Shown here: piece after piece, positions 16,340-25,013 of the stretch
How the letters are laid out: the number at the start of each line of letters is the position of its first letter
Numbering within the stretch: the first letter of the stretch is position 1
Assembly (NCBI RefSeq): GCF_002884445.1
Contig: NZ_KZ614144.1
Span: 2,775,551-2,839,550, forward strand
Source of the DNA: Paenibacillus castaneae
GTDB taxonomy: Bacteria > Bacillota > Bacilli > Paenibacillales > Paenibacillaceae
Direction: 5' to 3'
Length of the DNA: 64,000 bases
Position numbers and translations under genes: made by a program
The notes under the pieces: generated by a model
Told to the model about the DNA's origin: nothing
The model's database searches: none
The model's input: only the letters and a program-made list of their open reading frames with translations

Positions 16340-16799
16340 TCAGCTGCATTTAAGTGTTTTCTTTATGCAGACTATATTCGCGTAATAATGGCGGGCATGG
16401 TCGGCGATATGCCTTGTCCAGCGAATCGTTGCATGATAGCCATTTTCAAAAGGGACTTCTTTGGTAAGATCTTCATCGGTTAGATACATACCTGCTTGAA
16501 CATCTCCTGAAACTCTTCATATTGCTCTAAAAGTGCAGCGAGACTAATATGTTCAACAAGCGCAATAAGGTTCTTATCATTGGGCGATGCAAAGGAATGG
16601 TGTCCAAAACCCATATCGTTCCAAATTATGCAGATTGGTATCAGGCTGCCTGTGAGAAAACTTTGGCTGGGTCATAAGTTTCGCTGCTCTTAGCCAAGCC
16701 TTCTAGCAATCGTGCGACTTTACCACATAATTTCATAATGGATTTCATTTTCTTTGACGTTGAAGTGGTACAAAGCCCTGACATCCGAATTGGTCATTA
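16340..16799 (-). pseudogene. DinB-superfamily protein relic
   Basis: Minus strand pieces in shifting frames: NSDVRALYHFNVKENEIHYEIMW, then LAKSSETYDPAKVF, then FGHHSFASPNDKNLIALVEH, LLEQYEEFQEMF, LTDEDLTKEVPFENGYHATIRWTRHIADHARHYYAN. The order is that of a DinB-like four-helix metal-binding protein with HHxFxSPxD and the distal HIADHARHH-like helix. A TGA/TAA and at least two frame changes inactivate it. Confidence 0.65.
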
Positions 16800-17003
16800 C
16801 CATACACATTGTCATTAATCCGCTTATCTCAAATCGGCTTAAGAAGTCTTAACTTCGCAAAGTAAAGACGGATGCTGCTGATGCTTATCTTTAAGGAGAG
16901 TTGACTATCATAGCATCGCTTGTTATACGGGATTTTAAGTCCCAACCAGCCTCAATCATGGTCGTGACAAATAGGGTGAACATTATAACGCTCGGGATCA
17001 AGT

Positions 17004-17025
17004 CTCACGGGCAGGATAGTTTAAC
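17004..17025 (+). repeat. CSE16, single right core
   Basis: TCACGGGCAGGATAGTTTAA, followed by CGATTTCGCGAATAC, an extended homology also seen after CSE17, 34 and 45. Confidence 0.8.
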
Positions 17026-17136
17026 GATTTCGCGAATACTTCAAGTATCGAATCATTTTGCAAAGTTCGGAAATAAAACGTTAGACGAAAGTACGATGAA
17101 TAAAAAGAAAACTAAAATTTTATGGAGGACTAATTA

Positions 17137-17514
17137 GTGAATAAAAGACCAGTACTTATAACGATCATTTCGATTATATTAATTGTTCTTTCTGCAATTA
17201 CCGCTTTCTCTCACACATTAAGAATATTATACGACATGGAACTAAAGACTATAATTTTCCCATCGTCAAAAATAATTAAAATAATTATTATGTATTTAAG
17301 TTCACTTGTACTATTACTAAGTGGGGTAGTAACGATAAAAGGAAAGAGTTTGGGGAGAACATTAATAATAATTTGGTGTCTTTTCACATTAGTAATTTAT
17401 GCTGACTTTATTCTGCCAAGAATCGTATATATAGTAACTCTATCGATAGTTTTGTTTAATAAGAGTGCAAATAATTATTTCAATAAAGAGAATAGAAATA
17501 ATCTAACCATTTAG
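17137..17514 (+). CDS. Small membrane protein, 125 aa
   Basis: GTG start after TGGAGGACTAATTA. Four hydrophobic segments (ITIISIILIVLSAITAF, IIIMYLSSLVLLLSGVV, TLIIIWCLFTLVIYADFIL, IVYIVTLSIVLF) and an asparagine-rich polar tail. Resembles short DUF-type integral membrane proteins of Bacillota; no family fixed. Cassette between CSE16 and CSE17. Confidence 0.75.
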   Translation: MNKRPVLITIISIILIVLSAITAFSHTLRILYDMELKTIIFPSSKIIKIIIMYLSSLVLLLSGVVTIKGKSLGRTLIIIWCLFTLVIYADFILPRIVYIVTLSIVLFNKSANNYFNKENRNNLTI

Positions 17515-17537
17515 TAAGTATACCAAAGTACCTCCTT

Positions 17538-17590
17538 CTAACACAGTATTCCAGCATCGGGGCATTAGCCTGTCGGACTGACCATAGTTG
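17538..17590 (+). repeat. Second dispersed repeat, copy b
   Basis: CTAACACAGTATTCCAGC then ATCGGGGCATTAGCCTGTC and GGACTGACC; related to 9844 and 18483. It ends in CATAGTTGAGC, which looks like the right arm of a lost left core. Confidence 0.45.
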
Positions 17591-17595
17591 AGCAT

Positions 17596-17620
17596 TGAGC
17601 TAACGGGCAAGATAGTTCAA
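17596..17620 (+). repeat. CSE17, right core
   Basis: TGAGCTAACGGGCAAGATAG then TTCAA, followed by TGATTTCACGAATAC. Confidence 0.9.
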
Positions 17621-17728
17621 TGATTTCACGAATACAACATAATACAAGTGTTCTGAGAAATTCGCAAATTAGGCGTTATAAGAAATCCCCTCAATGAGAA
17701 ATCATTATAATCTAAGGAGATAATCCTT

Positions 17729-18286
17729 ATGACGAATAAAATCTTCTGGGAACTGATAACTAATTCTAAAAAGCATGATGAAGAACAAGTAGAGTGGTTA
17801 ATTAAAGAATTATTAAAGATTAAAACTGAAGAAATAATTGAATTCGAAATAGAGTTTAGAAATAATTTGGAACAATCATATACATCTTCATTATGGGGTG
17901 CAGCTTTTGTAATAATGGGAGGATGTTCAGATGATGGATTTGATTACTTCAGGGGTTGGCTAATTTCTCGAGGAGAAGAAATATTTAATAAGGTATTAAA
18001 GAATCCTGAAGTTCTAGCTGAATATTTGTCTGAAGATTATTTACAAGAAGATGAGTTTGCACCACAGTTGGAAGAGATATTATCAGTGGCTTCAGATGCG
18101 TATACTTATCAAAAAACTGGTAATTTTGAGTATAACGATGATACTCATACAGAATTTTTAATTGAATTAGAAGCTAGAGGCTATAAATTTGTACCAATGG
18201 ACATTGAATTCGATTGGGAGGAAGAAGACCTAGAGGACAGGTACCCTTTATTATGGGAAAGATTCGGAGAGAACCCACTGACTTAG
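17729..18286 (+). CDS. DUF4240-family protein, 185 aa
   Basis: ATG after CTAAGGAGATAATCCTT. The N-terminal FWELITNSKKHDEEQVEWLIKELLK, the central SSLWGAAFVIMGGCSDDGFDYFRGWLISRGEEIF and KNPEVLAEY are typical of DUF4240, which is often found near WGR and polymorphic-toxin loci. Soluble, acidic C-terminus. Full family length. Single gene downstream of CSE17. Function unknown. Confidence 0.88.
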   Translation: MTNKIFWELITNSKKHDEEQVEWLIKELLKIKTEEIIEFEIEFRNNLEQSYTSSLWGAAFVIMGGCSDDGFDYFRGWLISRGEEIFNKVLKNPEVLAEYLSEDYLQEDEFAPQLEEILSVASDAYTYQKTGNFEYNDDTHTEFLIELEARGYKFVPMDIEFDWEEEDLEDRYPLLWERFGENPLT

Positions 18287-18308
18287 GGAGCGCTTCGAAG
18301 GCGAGGAC

Positions 18309-18365
18309 ATCTTATAACAATGTGTTCACGGATCGGATGACAAGCCCGCTCGGTCCCTGATTCTT
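18309..18365 (+). repeat. Second dispersed repeat, copy c
   Basis: ATAACAATGTGTTCACGG then ATCGGATGACAAGCCCGC and TCGGTCCCTG. Diverged relative of the 9844 and 18483 copies. Confidence 0.4.
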
Positions 18366-18372
18366 ATTATTT

Positions 18373-18400
18373 ATCCTTTGATATTAAATCATCAAAGGAT
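18373..18400. terminator. Perfect hairpin
   Basis: ATCCTTTGAT and ATCAAAGGAT flank an 8-nt loop. AT-rich stem without a clear T run; could end transcription of the DUF4240 gene or be a leftover. Confidence 0.4.
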
Positions 18401-18482
18401 GGATCAATCATATTTATGGGTAAAAGAGATCAAGGAAGAGACGAGGTTTGGCGGCGATTCTAGGAAGTCAAAGAATTCGAAT

Positions 18483-18533
18483 AATACTGTATTCACTCTT
18501 CGGGACATTCGGCCATAGGTCCGCATTAAACGT
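18483..18533 (+). repeat. Second dispersed repeat, copy d
   Basis: ATACTGTATTCACTC then TTCGGGACATTCGGCCATA and GGTCCGC. The rest of 18401-18575 holds no gene. Confidence 0.45.
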
Positions 18534-18575
18534 ATTTGGAGAAATATACTCCTCATTTGAACGCAGATTCACATT

Positions 18576-18670
18576 AAGCTCTAACTGGACATAATAGTTT
18601 AACTATCGCGAGAACGAAGCTGCCGGCATGAATAGGCAGTCTCGTTGAGCTAACTGGCAGGATAACTTAT
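18576..18670 (+). repeat. CSE18, paired core element
   Basis: Left core CTAACTGGACATAATAGTTT, stem GCTGCC/GGCAGT, right core GAGCTAACTGGCAGGATAAC. Confidence 0.88.
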
Positions 18671-18856
18671 CGAAACGAAATCAGTTACAGGCTACATAAA
18701 GGATTTTATTATAATGCGCAGAATACTGAAGGTATGAACTTGAAACAAACATATTGCAATATAGCATCAAATTGCCAGGGATCATAGGGTGATGATTTTT
18801 ATCGAATTAATACACGGACACATTATAAGTACATTTCCGATTGGGAGGAGAAATCC

Positions 18857-19609
18857 ATGAAATTAACTTATGAGCAGAAGATGGAAATTCTGAAGAACGG
18901 TTATGTTAAAATTCCAGGTGTCGTTCCAAAGGTTATGATTGATAAAGCCGTGCAGGCAATTAATCATTCTGTTGGCGAAGGAATGAACGTATCGGATATA
19001 CCGATATTCAGGTCTCAATCCTACTGTCCCGAACTCGTGAATTCTCCAGTGATTACGGATTTATACAACAAGACCCCAATCTCTGATTTAGCGGAGTCCG
19101 TCATTGGCGAAGGACAAATCAAAGCAATCACCGGTGGGCAGATTGCTCTTCGATTCCCAAGTATGCAAGACCCGCCAAGGAAGCCAAACCCGCACCTCGA
19201 TGGCATGTATTCGCCGCTAAATGGAGTGAATGAAGGTACGATTGGCAATTTTACTGCATTAGTAGGTATTTTCTTAAGTGATACCCCTGAACCTTATTCG
19301 GGGAATTTTACAGTATGGCCGGGAACTCACCATATTTACGAACAGTATTTTAGGGAACATGGTCCAGAATCGCTTCTCAAAGGAATGCCGCCGGTGGATA
19401 TGCCGGAGCCTGTACAGATTACCGGAAAAGCGGGGGATGTGGTTCTGGTACATTACCAAATTGCTCATGCCGCCGCTCCGAACGTCTCACCGCATACCCG
19501 TTATGCTTGTTTTTATCGGTTAACTCACTTAGATCATGAATTGTACCCTCCTATGACGAACATTTGGATGGATTGGCCCGGTATTCGGAGTATCATTGAG
19601 GAAAAATAG
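18857..19609 (+). CDS. Phytanoyl-CoA dioxygenase-family protein, 250 aa
   Basis: Fe(II)/2-oxoglutarate oxygenase. The double-stranded beta-helix metal site is visible as H-x-D in NPHLDGMYS (about residue 115) and a distal His in VLVHYQIAHAAAPNVSPHTRYACFYR, where the Arg would bind 2-oxoglutarate. ATG after TTGGGAGGAGAAATCC. Length is normal. Substrate unknown; relatives hydroxylate small molecules in secondary metabolism. Monocistronic in its slot. Confidence 0.85.
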   Translation: MKLTYEQKMEILKNGYVKIPGVVPKVMIDKAVQAINHSVGEGMNVSDIPIFRSQSYCPELVNSPVITDLYNKTPISDLAESVIGEGQIKAITGGQIALRFPSMQDPPRKPNPHLDGMYSPLNGVNEGTIGNFTALVGIFLSDTPEPYSGNFTVWPGTHHIYEQYFREHGPESLLKGMPPVDMPEPVQITGKAGDVVLVHYQIAHAAAPNVSPHTRYACFYRLTHLDHELYPPMTNIWMDWPGIRSIIEEK

Positions 19610-19731
19610 AGAAATAAGAAGTAAGGGCTGTTCCTTAGTATTAATTGACGAGTAGGCTGTGGTTACGACCACTTCAAGGTACGCCCTCCGCTACGTTGTT
19701 CAGTTTGCGATTAGCAGATCGGCAGCCTTTT

Positions 19732-19760
19732 CTCAACTAAGGGCAGCAGTTTAGTTGAAC
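19732..19760 (+). repeat. CSE19, right-type core
   Basis: CTCAACTAAGGGCAGCAGTT then TAGTTGAAC, a clear palindrome with a longer spacer. Upstream 19610-19731 contains GC-rich partial stem sequence (GATCGGCAGCC) but no gene. Confidence 0.8.
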
Positions 19761-19943
19761 CAAGGAATTGCGCATATTATTCCATCCTCTGTAGTAGACA
19801 GCTTGGCTGCAAGGATGGATAACTGGTGCTTTAAGCTGAAGAATAAGTTTTTGGTCTAAGAACAAAATATAAATAAAACTCGCCGAAATGGACGAGTCTT
19901 TTGTGTTTTTATATACCGATTAGTATATTTTCTATAATAATCC

Positions 19944-20435
19944 CTAACACAAAACTACAATTCTATAGGGTGTGGTTTGGGCGGGGATACTTTTTGTCGC
20001 AGGTCCGTAAATAACAATTAGATCACGGTTCGCAGGGCTTCTTGAGAAGAGTTGCCCATTTGTTAATACTATTTGAGTATATGGAGAAATATTTAATCGT
20101 AATCGTCTATCACTACTCTCCAACTCACTATTAAAAAAATCTACTTTTACATTCTGATATGGGCTATCTTTTACCATGACAAGTGCTTGATATTGTGGAG
20201 GGTAAATAAGAAGAGCAGGTGCATTTCCGTCATAATATCCAGTCACGTGATCTCCTACTACCACCATTACATGGTCTACAAAGTAAGTTGTGGGTGACAC
20301 CACGAAATTTACTAATGCTCCCAATCCGTCTTCTACAGATATTAATTTATAACAACCTTCGCCTTTACCATTTTCACCTGTAAAAAAATCACTAATCATA
20401 GTGACAGTCCCGTGAAAAGAATAAAAATTTGTCAT
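19944..20435 (-). CDS. Uncharacterised conserved protein, 163 aa
   Basis: Minus strand; ATG preceded by AAATGGAGGTATTGT. The protein is beta-rich and soluble: YSFHGTVTMISDFF, GCYKLISVED, TYFVDHVMVVVGDHVTGYYDGNAPALLIYPPQYQALVMV, then NISPYTQIVLTNGQLF and LIVIYGPATKSIPAQTTP. It looks like two OB-like or jelly-roll halves. Similar proteins occur in spore-formers; a sporulation role is possible given an upstream stretch shared with the 13710 gene. No established function. Confidence 0.7.
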   Translation of the reverse strand: MTNFYSFHGTVTMISDFFTGENGKGEGCYKLISVEDGLGALVNFVVSPTTYFVDHVMVVVGDHVTGYYDGNAPALLIYPPQYQALVMVKDSPYQNVKVDFFNSELESSDRRLRLNISPYTQIVLTNGQLFSRSPANRDLIVIYGPATKSIPAQTTPYRIVVLC

Positions 20436-20635
20436 ACAATACCTCCATTTCTTTATAAAGATAATGCATAAAGCGAGCTTGATATTTCCACATTAGTAGA
20501 GGCTAACAAAGAAACATCCCCTATTCGTATAGTTAAATAACCTGTGTTTACAGTATGTAGGTTAATTACTATATGATTGTGCAGATGCCCATAAAGGATA
20601 TGAAGATTCCTCAGTGCATAGCGTGAGTTATTGCG

Positions 20636-20720
20636 CTAACGGGGAACGATAGTTGAATAAAAGACGTGATTGCAGTCGGTCGAAATGATCGGCTGCTTTT
20701 CGTTGAACGGGCAGTTATAG
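20636..20720 (+). repeat. CSE20, paired core element
   Basis: Left core CTAACGGGGAACGATAGTTG, stem GCAGTCGGTCG/CGATCGGCTGC with T run, right half shortened to GTTGAACGGGCAGTTATAG. Confidence 0.9.
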
Positions 20721-20860
20721 AGAAGAATAACCCCCATTTCATTAGCCTCGTTTAATCTTCGCAACCGATTTTGGATCCGAAAACGTATTAATTTTATTTG
20801 GTTGACCGCATTGCAAACATTCAGTAAAATTTTGTTAAGTGCATACTTTAGGATAATGAG

Positions 20861-20876
20861 CTTACTTAAAGGTAAG
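20861..20876. promoter_or_regulatory. Candidate HxlR operator 1
   Basis: CTTACTTAAAGGTAAG, an inverted repeat of CTTAC/GTAAG, lies 15 bp before the hxlR start and overlaps its ribosome site. A second, better copy is at 21372. Suggests autoregulation. Confidence 0.5.
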
Positions 20877-20890
20877 GGGATGATTTATCA

Positions 20891-21223
20891 ATGATTCATC
20901 AGCTTGAATGTCCAGTGGAGACAATCATTCATGTTCTAGGCGGCAAATGGAAACCAATGATTTTATGGCATTTGATACAATCCAATAAGCGATTCAACGA
21001 TCTGGAAAAGCTTATACCTGATGTTTCTCAAAAAATGCTTTCACAACATCTACGGGACTTGGAACGAGAGGGCATAATCGATAGAACAGTCTACCCCACC
21101 GTCCCTCCAAAAGTAGAATATTCTCTAAGTGAATATGGTAAAACATTGATTCCTGTAGCAGAAGTCATGTGTGCTTGGGGAGAAAACCATAATAAGCGGA
21201 AATATGAAGAATCTGCTTCTTAA
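20891..21223 (+). CDS. HxlR-family transcriptional regulator, 110 aa
   Basis: Winged-helix MarR-like fold of the HxlR type: CPVETIIHVLGGKWKPMILWHLIQSNKRFNDLEKLIP, LSQHLRDLEREGIIDRTVYPTVPPKVEYSLSEYGKTLIPV. The early Cys (residue 7) is at the position of the redox-sensing Cys in YodB/HypR relatives, so quinone or aldehyde sensing is plausible. It precedes an NmrA-like reductase and a DUF2269 gene; matching inverted repeats before hxlR and the reductase suggest it represses both. Confidence 0.9.
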   Translation: MIHQLECPVETIIHVLGGKWKPMILWHLIQSNKRFNDLEKLIPDVSQKMLSQHLRDLEREGIIDRTVYPTVPPKVEYSLSEYGKTLIPVAEVMCAWGENHNKRKYEESAS

Positions 21224-21263
21224 AGCTAGTTCAATTCATTTGAACATTTATTCAAGGACTCAT

Positions 21264-21303
21264 AACAAAAGCTGCCACGGGATTTTCCCTGGCAGCTTTT
21301 TGC
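21264..21303 (+). terminator. Terminator after hxlR
   Basis: AAAAGCTGCCA and TGGCAGCTTTTT pair around CGGGATTTTCCC; a T run follows. Confidence 0.8.
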
Positions 21304-21371
21304 TATTTACAGTCAATCCTCCTTTAAGATTTTCGCCGTGGACCAACATGGATAACCCTTTCTGCTTAATG

Positions 21372-21387
21372 CTTACTTTTAAGTAAG
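21372..21387. promoter_or_regulatory. Candidate HxlR operator 2
   Basis: CTTACTTTTAAGTAAG is a perfect inverted repeat, 107 bp before the reductase gene. It resembles the TTACT..AGTAA type sites known for YodB-family regulators. Confidence 0.55.
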
Positions 21388-21493
21388 GACCCTACATTAA
21401 AGTGGGTTCTTATCAAGATTTTTAAACGATGCTAAGCTTGAGTTAATCCAGAAATGAAATATCGGGAGTCAATTATAAAAGGAGGAAAAAACG

Positions 21494-22222
21494 ATGAGAA
21501 TTATTGTTTTCGGAGCAACGGGAAATACGGGGAGAAGAGCACTTGAGCAAGGGTGTAAAATGGGACATGAAATGACCGCATTCGTGCGAAACTCCGAAAA
21601 GTTTTATGGACAGCAAGGAGAGTGTCCCGCCAAACATGTGAAGGTGATCGAGGACGACATCATAAACCCAGTAAGCGTCGGCGAGGCGCTCTCACATCAA
21701 GACGCCGCTATTATTGCTGCCGGCCATGCAGGTCAAGGAGATGAGTTCGTTCGTCTTGCTGATAACATTATAAGCCAATGTGAAATCAACCCTAGTTTTT
21801 CCGGGAGGGTATGGGTAATGGGAGGTGCCGGCCTGCTGGATATTCCATATACTGATCTCATTGGCAACAATCTGCCCGGATTCCCGCCTGAGTATAAAAA
21901 TCACAACCGGAATTTTGAACGACTGCTGCAGTCTGAGCTTGATTGGTCAATTATGTGTCCGGGAACTATGATTGATTCGATAGAACCTCCAGCGTCGGTT
22001 CATCTTCATGTAACAACGGAAATCTTGCCCATATCAATTCCGAAGACGATCAAGGAATTATCCGAGGTCGATATAGCCGGTTACTTGTTCAGTCGGCTTC
22101 AAGAGCTGGAGGTTGCTTATGATGATGTCGTGAAATGCATGCTGGATCATATCGAGCTTGGAGGGCCTTTTAAGAGGAAAAGGGTCGGACTCGCCTATCA
22201 AAGCGAGATTCCGGTGTGCTAA
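21494..22222 (+). CDS. NmrA-like NAD(P)-binding oxidoreductase, 242 aa
   Basis: Rossmann start MRIIVFGATGNTGRRALEQG (GATGNTG binds NAD(P)), then KVIEDDIINPVSVGEALSHQDAAIIAAG and ERLLQSELDWSIMCPGTMID, the atypical SDR layout without a classic Tyr-x-x-x-Lys. ATG after AAAGGAGGAAAAAACG. Follows hxlR and precedes DUF2269 by 15 bp; HxlR targets are often quinone or nitro reductases of this kind. Confidence 0.85.
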   Translation: MRIIVFGATGNTGRRALEQGCKMGHEMTAFVRNSEKFYGQQGECPAKHVKVIEDDIINPVSVGEALSHQDAAIIAAGHAGQGDEFVRLADNIISQCEINPSFSGRVWVMGGAGLLDIPYTDLIGNNLPGFPPEYKNHNRNFERLLQSELDWSIMCPGTMIDSIEPPASVHLHVTTEILPISIPKTIKELSEVDIAGYLFSRLQELEVAYDDVVKCMLDHIELGGPFKRKRVGLAYQSEIPVC

Positions 22223-22237
22223 GGAGCAAAAAGGGAG

Positions 22238-22699
22238 ATGGTGAGTTTGTTTGGATGGATCCTCGTTTTGCACATATTGGCTTCTATCGCTGTTATCGGT
22301 CCCGCTTTAGTGGTACCCGTTATTCGAAGGTCCGCTAGAACCGTCGGCCAGTTGCGCTTTGCTTTTGATGTAACGAACAAGATTGCCCTTCTGCCTAAAA
22401 TTGGCGGAGCCGTACTTATTATTACCGGGGTTTGGCTTATGATCATAACGAAGATGGGGTTGTCCCAAATGTGGCTAAATATATCGATCCTTTTATCGCT
22501 GCTCATGGTCGCCACGATCGAGGGATTGATCGGGCCGCGCATGAAAAAGATCATGGAAATTGTATCTATAATTCAAAGCAAAGGGGATGAAGTACCCTCC
22601 GAGCTCGGTCGATTGATGAAAAAGATCGTACCAATCGAGATGGCGTCACAGCTGCTTATGATTGCCATAGCCGTACTTATGATCCTTAAACCATTCTAA
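22238..22699 (+). CDS. DUF2269-family membrane protein, 153 aa
   Basis: Four hydrophobic segments: LFGWILVLHILASIAVIGPALVV, IGGAVLIITGVWLMII, MWLNISILLSLLMVATIEGLIG and MASQLLMIAIAVLMI. The early LHILASIAVIGP is typical of DUF2269. ATG 22238 follows AAGGAGCAAAAAGGGAG. Translationally close to the reductase, so they form a two-gene operon. Function unknown. Confidence 0.85.
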   Translation: MVSLFGWILVLHILASIAVIGPALVVPVIRRSARTVGQLRFAFDVTNKIALLPKIGGAVLIITGVWLMIITKMGLSQMWLNISILLSLLMVATIEGLIGPRMKKIMEIVSIIQSKGDEVPSELGRLMKKIVPIEMASQLLMIAIAVLMILKPF

Positions 22700-22940
22700 A
22701 GAAGCCATCAACCCTTTAACAATCTGCCCCTGGATAGCACTGGGAAGGGAAGAATCAATTCGAAAAGGTGGCCGTGCGCAGCCCTTTGTTCCAATAATGA
22801 GAAATGATGTCAATAACCAAAGGGCTGCCGAGTGGCAGCCTTTTGTTCCATTATATAAACTTCTGCATCAACGTCATAGCGAATGTATTGATTAAAGCGG
22901 TACTTGGTTATAATCAGAACATGGTAAAAAAGACATAGCT

Positions 22941-23036
22941 TTGAGCTAACGGATAACGATAGTTCGATAAGTAACACAAATAGGCTGCCTATAATTAATA
23001 CGGTAGCCTGTTTCGCTAACGGGACACAATGATTAA
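22941..23036 (+). repeat. CSE21, compound core element
   Basis: Left core CTAACGGATAACGATAGTTC, stem GGCTGCC../..GGTAGCC, then GCTAACGGGACACAATGATT, a left-type core in the right-hand place. A second stem, GGTTACC/GGTAGCC, follows at 23046-23068. Confidence 0.85.
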
Positions 23037-23068
23037 TAAGATGAGGTTACCGGATGATGGTAGCCTTG

Positions 23069-23780
23069 TTTGTTTTTCCTCAGTAAACAAACATTTACAA
23101 AGTAACACCAAATAATGTGAGAGTTGGGGGCGTTTATATAAAGGGGGGTGGTGTATAATCCCGATGATTATCCGTTTGTGCCTCCTGTAGATAAGCCGGA
23201 AAGCAAATCTATAAAAGAGGTGATGGAGGCTGAGGAGCAATTGATAAAATGGGGACGAATGGTCTTGGGATAAAACAGGCGTCAAAGGGTTTTGTTTCGA
23301 GGCTGAACTGGTTATCTTACAGAACAACAACTTTGAAAGTTTATTTGACTTTTGGATGAAGAAATATTGGTCAGTAAGAAGTTTTTTAAGGTAAAAAATC
23401 ATCAAGAATGATGATCGTGCTGTATATTACTATGGTAATGCTGCTGTTGAAAGCTATGTTTTGGATTATTTCGTTCGAAGGAAGTCTGTCACGCTTGCAG
23501 ACATAAGTAGTTGTTGTTACTACTAAAGAAATCACAAATAGAAAATATCTGTTGATGAACATGGTTTCACCTCATTAGAACATATGTGTTTGCTGAGATG
23601 ACTAGACCTTAAATCCAATATATATACGATCTCAGTTGGAGGCGTAATATAAAGGGTGGAGATAATAAACACAGCTAACAATTATAATAACGTCGCGACA
23701 GTTTAAGGAGTGGGCGATGTTGTGGGTTTGATTCGTACCGGTGATAATGCTCATTCAAGAACTAAGAAATCCGATGCATA
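23069..23780 (+). pseudogene. Decayed gene(s), unrecognised
   Basis: No intact frame. The plus strand has broken stretches: PFVPPVDKPESKSIKEVMEAEEQLIKWG near 23165-23275, HGFTSLEHMC near 23560 and YTISVGGVI near 23620. The open minus-strand frame over 23016-23405 looks like a shadow. Probably one or more dead cassettes; no family is identified. Confidence 0.4.
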
Positions 23781-23856
23781 TCAACTATAGTTCAATAAAG
23801 GAACGACTTCCAAGTGCTAACCTTCGCTACCCTAACTGGCAGAATAACGGAGTAAA
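23781..23856 (+). repeat. CSE22, fused palindrome plus right core
   Basis: TCAACTATAGTTCAA at 23781 is both arms joined with the spacer lost; right core CCTAACTGGCAGAATAAC at 23831. Confidence 0.75.
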
Positions 23857-23949
23857 CGGGGATTTGTTAATATCAAAGAAGAATTAACTGTTATATGTCG
23901 AATGTATTCTATAATGAAGGACAATCTGCTTATGTCTGGGAGGTTTGAA

Positions 23950-24324
23950 ATGAAGGTCAAACGAATCGTCGCCAATATTAATACGAAGGATATCACGGCA
24001 GCTAAATGCTTCTACCAGGATGTGCTCGGTCTTGATTTAATGATGGATCATGGTTGGATTAGAACTTATGGTTTAAACGAGGAGATGAGCATTCAAATTA
24101 GTTTCGCCTCACAGGGTGGCTCAGAAACGCCTACGCCTGATCTATCGATTGAAGTCGATGATGTCGATGCTACATTAGAAGGCATGAAGAGAGCTGGATT
24201 TCCGATAGAATATGGGCCTGTTGATGAGCCTTGGGGCGTTCGACGATTCTATGTCCGCGACCCGTTTGGTAAGCTTATCAACATTCTTGCTCATGAACAT
24301 GGATACACTAACGGCCAATCGTAA
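23950..24324 (+). CDS. VOC-family protein, 124 aa
   Basis: ATG 23950 after TGGGAGGTTTGAA; the upstream extension of the frame lacks a better site. Two beta-alpha-beta-beta-beta modules: VKRIVANINTKDITAAKCFYQDVLGLDL and LSIEVDDVDATLEGMKRAGFPIEYGPVDEPWGVRRFYVRDPFGKLINIL. Glyoxalase/bleomycin-resistance-type fold; substrate unknown. The last codons (YTNGQS) and stop lie in a degenerate core (CTAACGGCCAATCG at 24308). Confidence 0.88.
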   Translation: MKVKRIVANINTKDITAAKCFYQDVLGLDLMMDHGWIRTYGLNEEMSIQISFASQGGSETPTPDLSIEVDDVDATLEGMKRAGFPIEYGPVDEPWGVRRFYVRDPFGKLINILAHEHGYTNGQS

Positions 24325-24338
24325 AGGGATGCTGGTTT

Positions 24339-24367
24339 GTTCAACTAACGGGACACTATAGCTTAGA
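24339..24367 (+). repeat. CSE23, left core
   Basis: TTCAACTAACGGGACACTAT then AGCTTAG. Followed by GAGAAGGCTGTTAGGAGACTTCTGGGGCTTT, a weak stem with T run. Confidence 0.85.
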
Positions 24368-24530
24368 CGTTGGCCGAGCTGGTGTAATCAACATTATCAA
24401 AATGAGAAGGCTGTTAGGAGACTTCTGGGGCTTTTTTCTTTTGCATAAACGTTCATATACATGGATAAATTCGGGCTGAACCCATTTTTTTCAGTAAAGC
24501 ATAGAATGGTATACTGGTACGGTTTTCCAA

Positions 24531-24949
24531 TTAATTGTTAAAATATATTTTCCATGAGTAAGAGAACGATGAATATAAAATTACGCTTTTTATTGGAATC
24601 AATAGCTGCACCGCATTGCATATGGCAACCACAATAAAGGTTGCGATGCCCTCCCCTGCGAATATCAGGTTAAACTTCAACTTGTTTTGTTTATTGAATC
24701 TGGAATCCGACTTCAAGTTTATTACATTACAGGCGGGTTGCTTTGTTTCATGCGGTTTGTACGTGGTTGTTGATCCCTGTAAATATTACAATCGGAGATC
24801 ATCAGATTCTCGCTTATATGACCATCGTTGGCCTTGACTCTGCTATCATTCTATGGGGAACAAGCCTTGCGGTATGGTTCTTGGGGGAAAATCTTCAATC
24901 GACTGCAGTTATCCAGCAATCAAGCCCTGATGCACCCAGAATCCGGTAA
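24531..24949 (+). pseudogene. Membrane-protein relic
   Basis: Broken frames on the plus strand; the longest ends HAVCTWLLIPVNITIGDHQILAYMTIVGLDSAIILWGTSLAVWFLGE, a plausible pair of helices. No start or full domain. Family not recognised. Confidence 0.4.
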
Positions 24950-25013
24950 ATCGAATAAGCTTAGCCTGAACCGGTGAGAATTCAAAGGATTTGTGCGTAT
25001 CCTGACAATGATG

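Noticed and set aside
22058..22554. Minus-strand frames opposite the reductase and DUF2269 genes
   Set aside because: Shadows of well-matched plus-strand genes.
23016..23405. Minus-strand frame of 129 codons
   Set aside because: Low-complexity composition, no ribosome site, and plus-strand pieces look more like a decayed gene.
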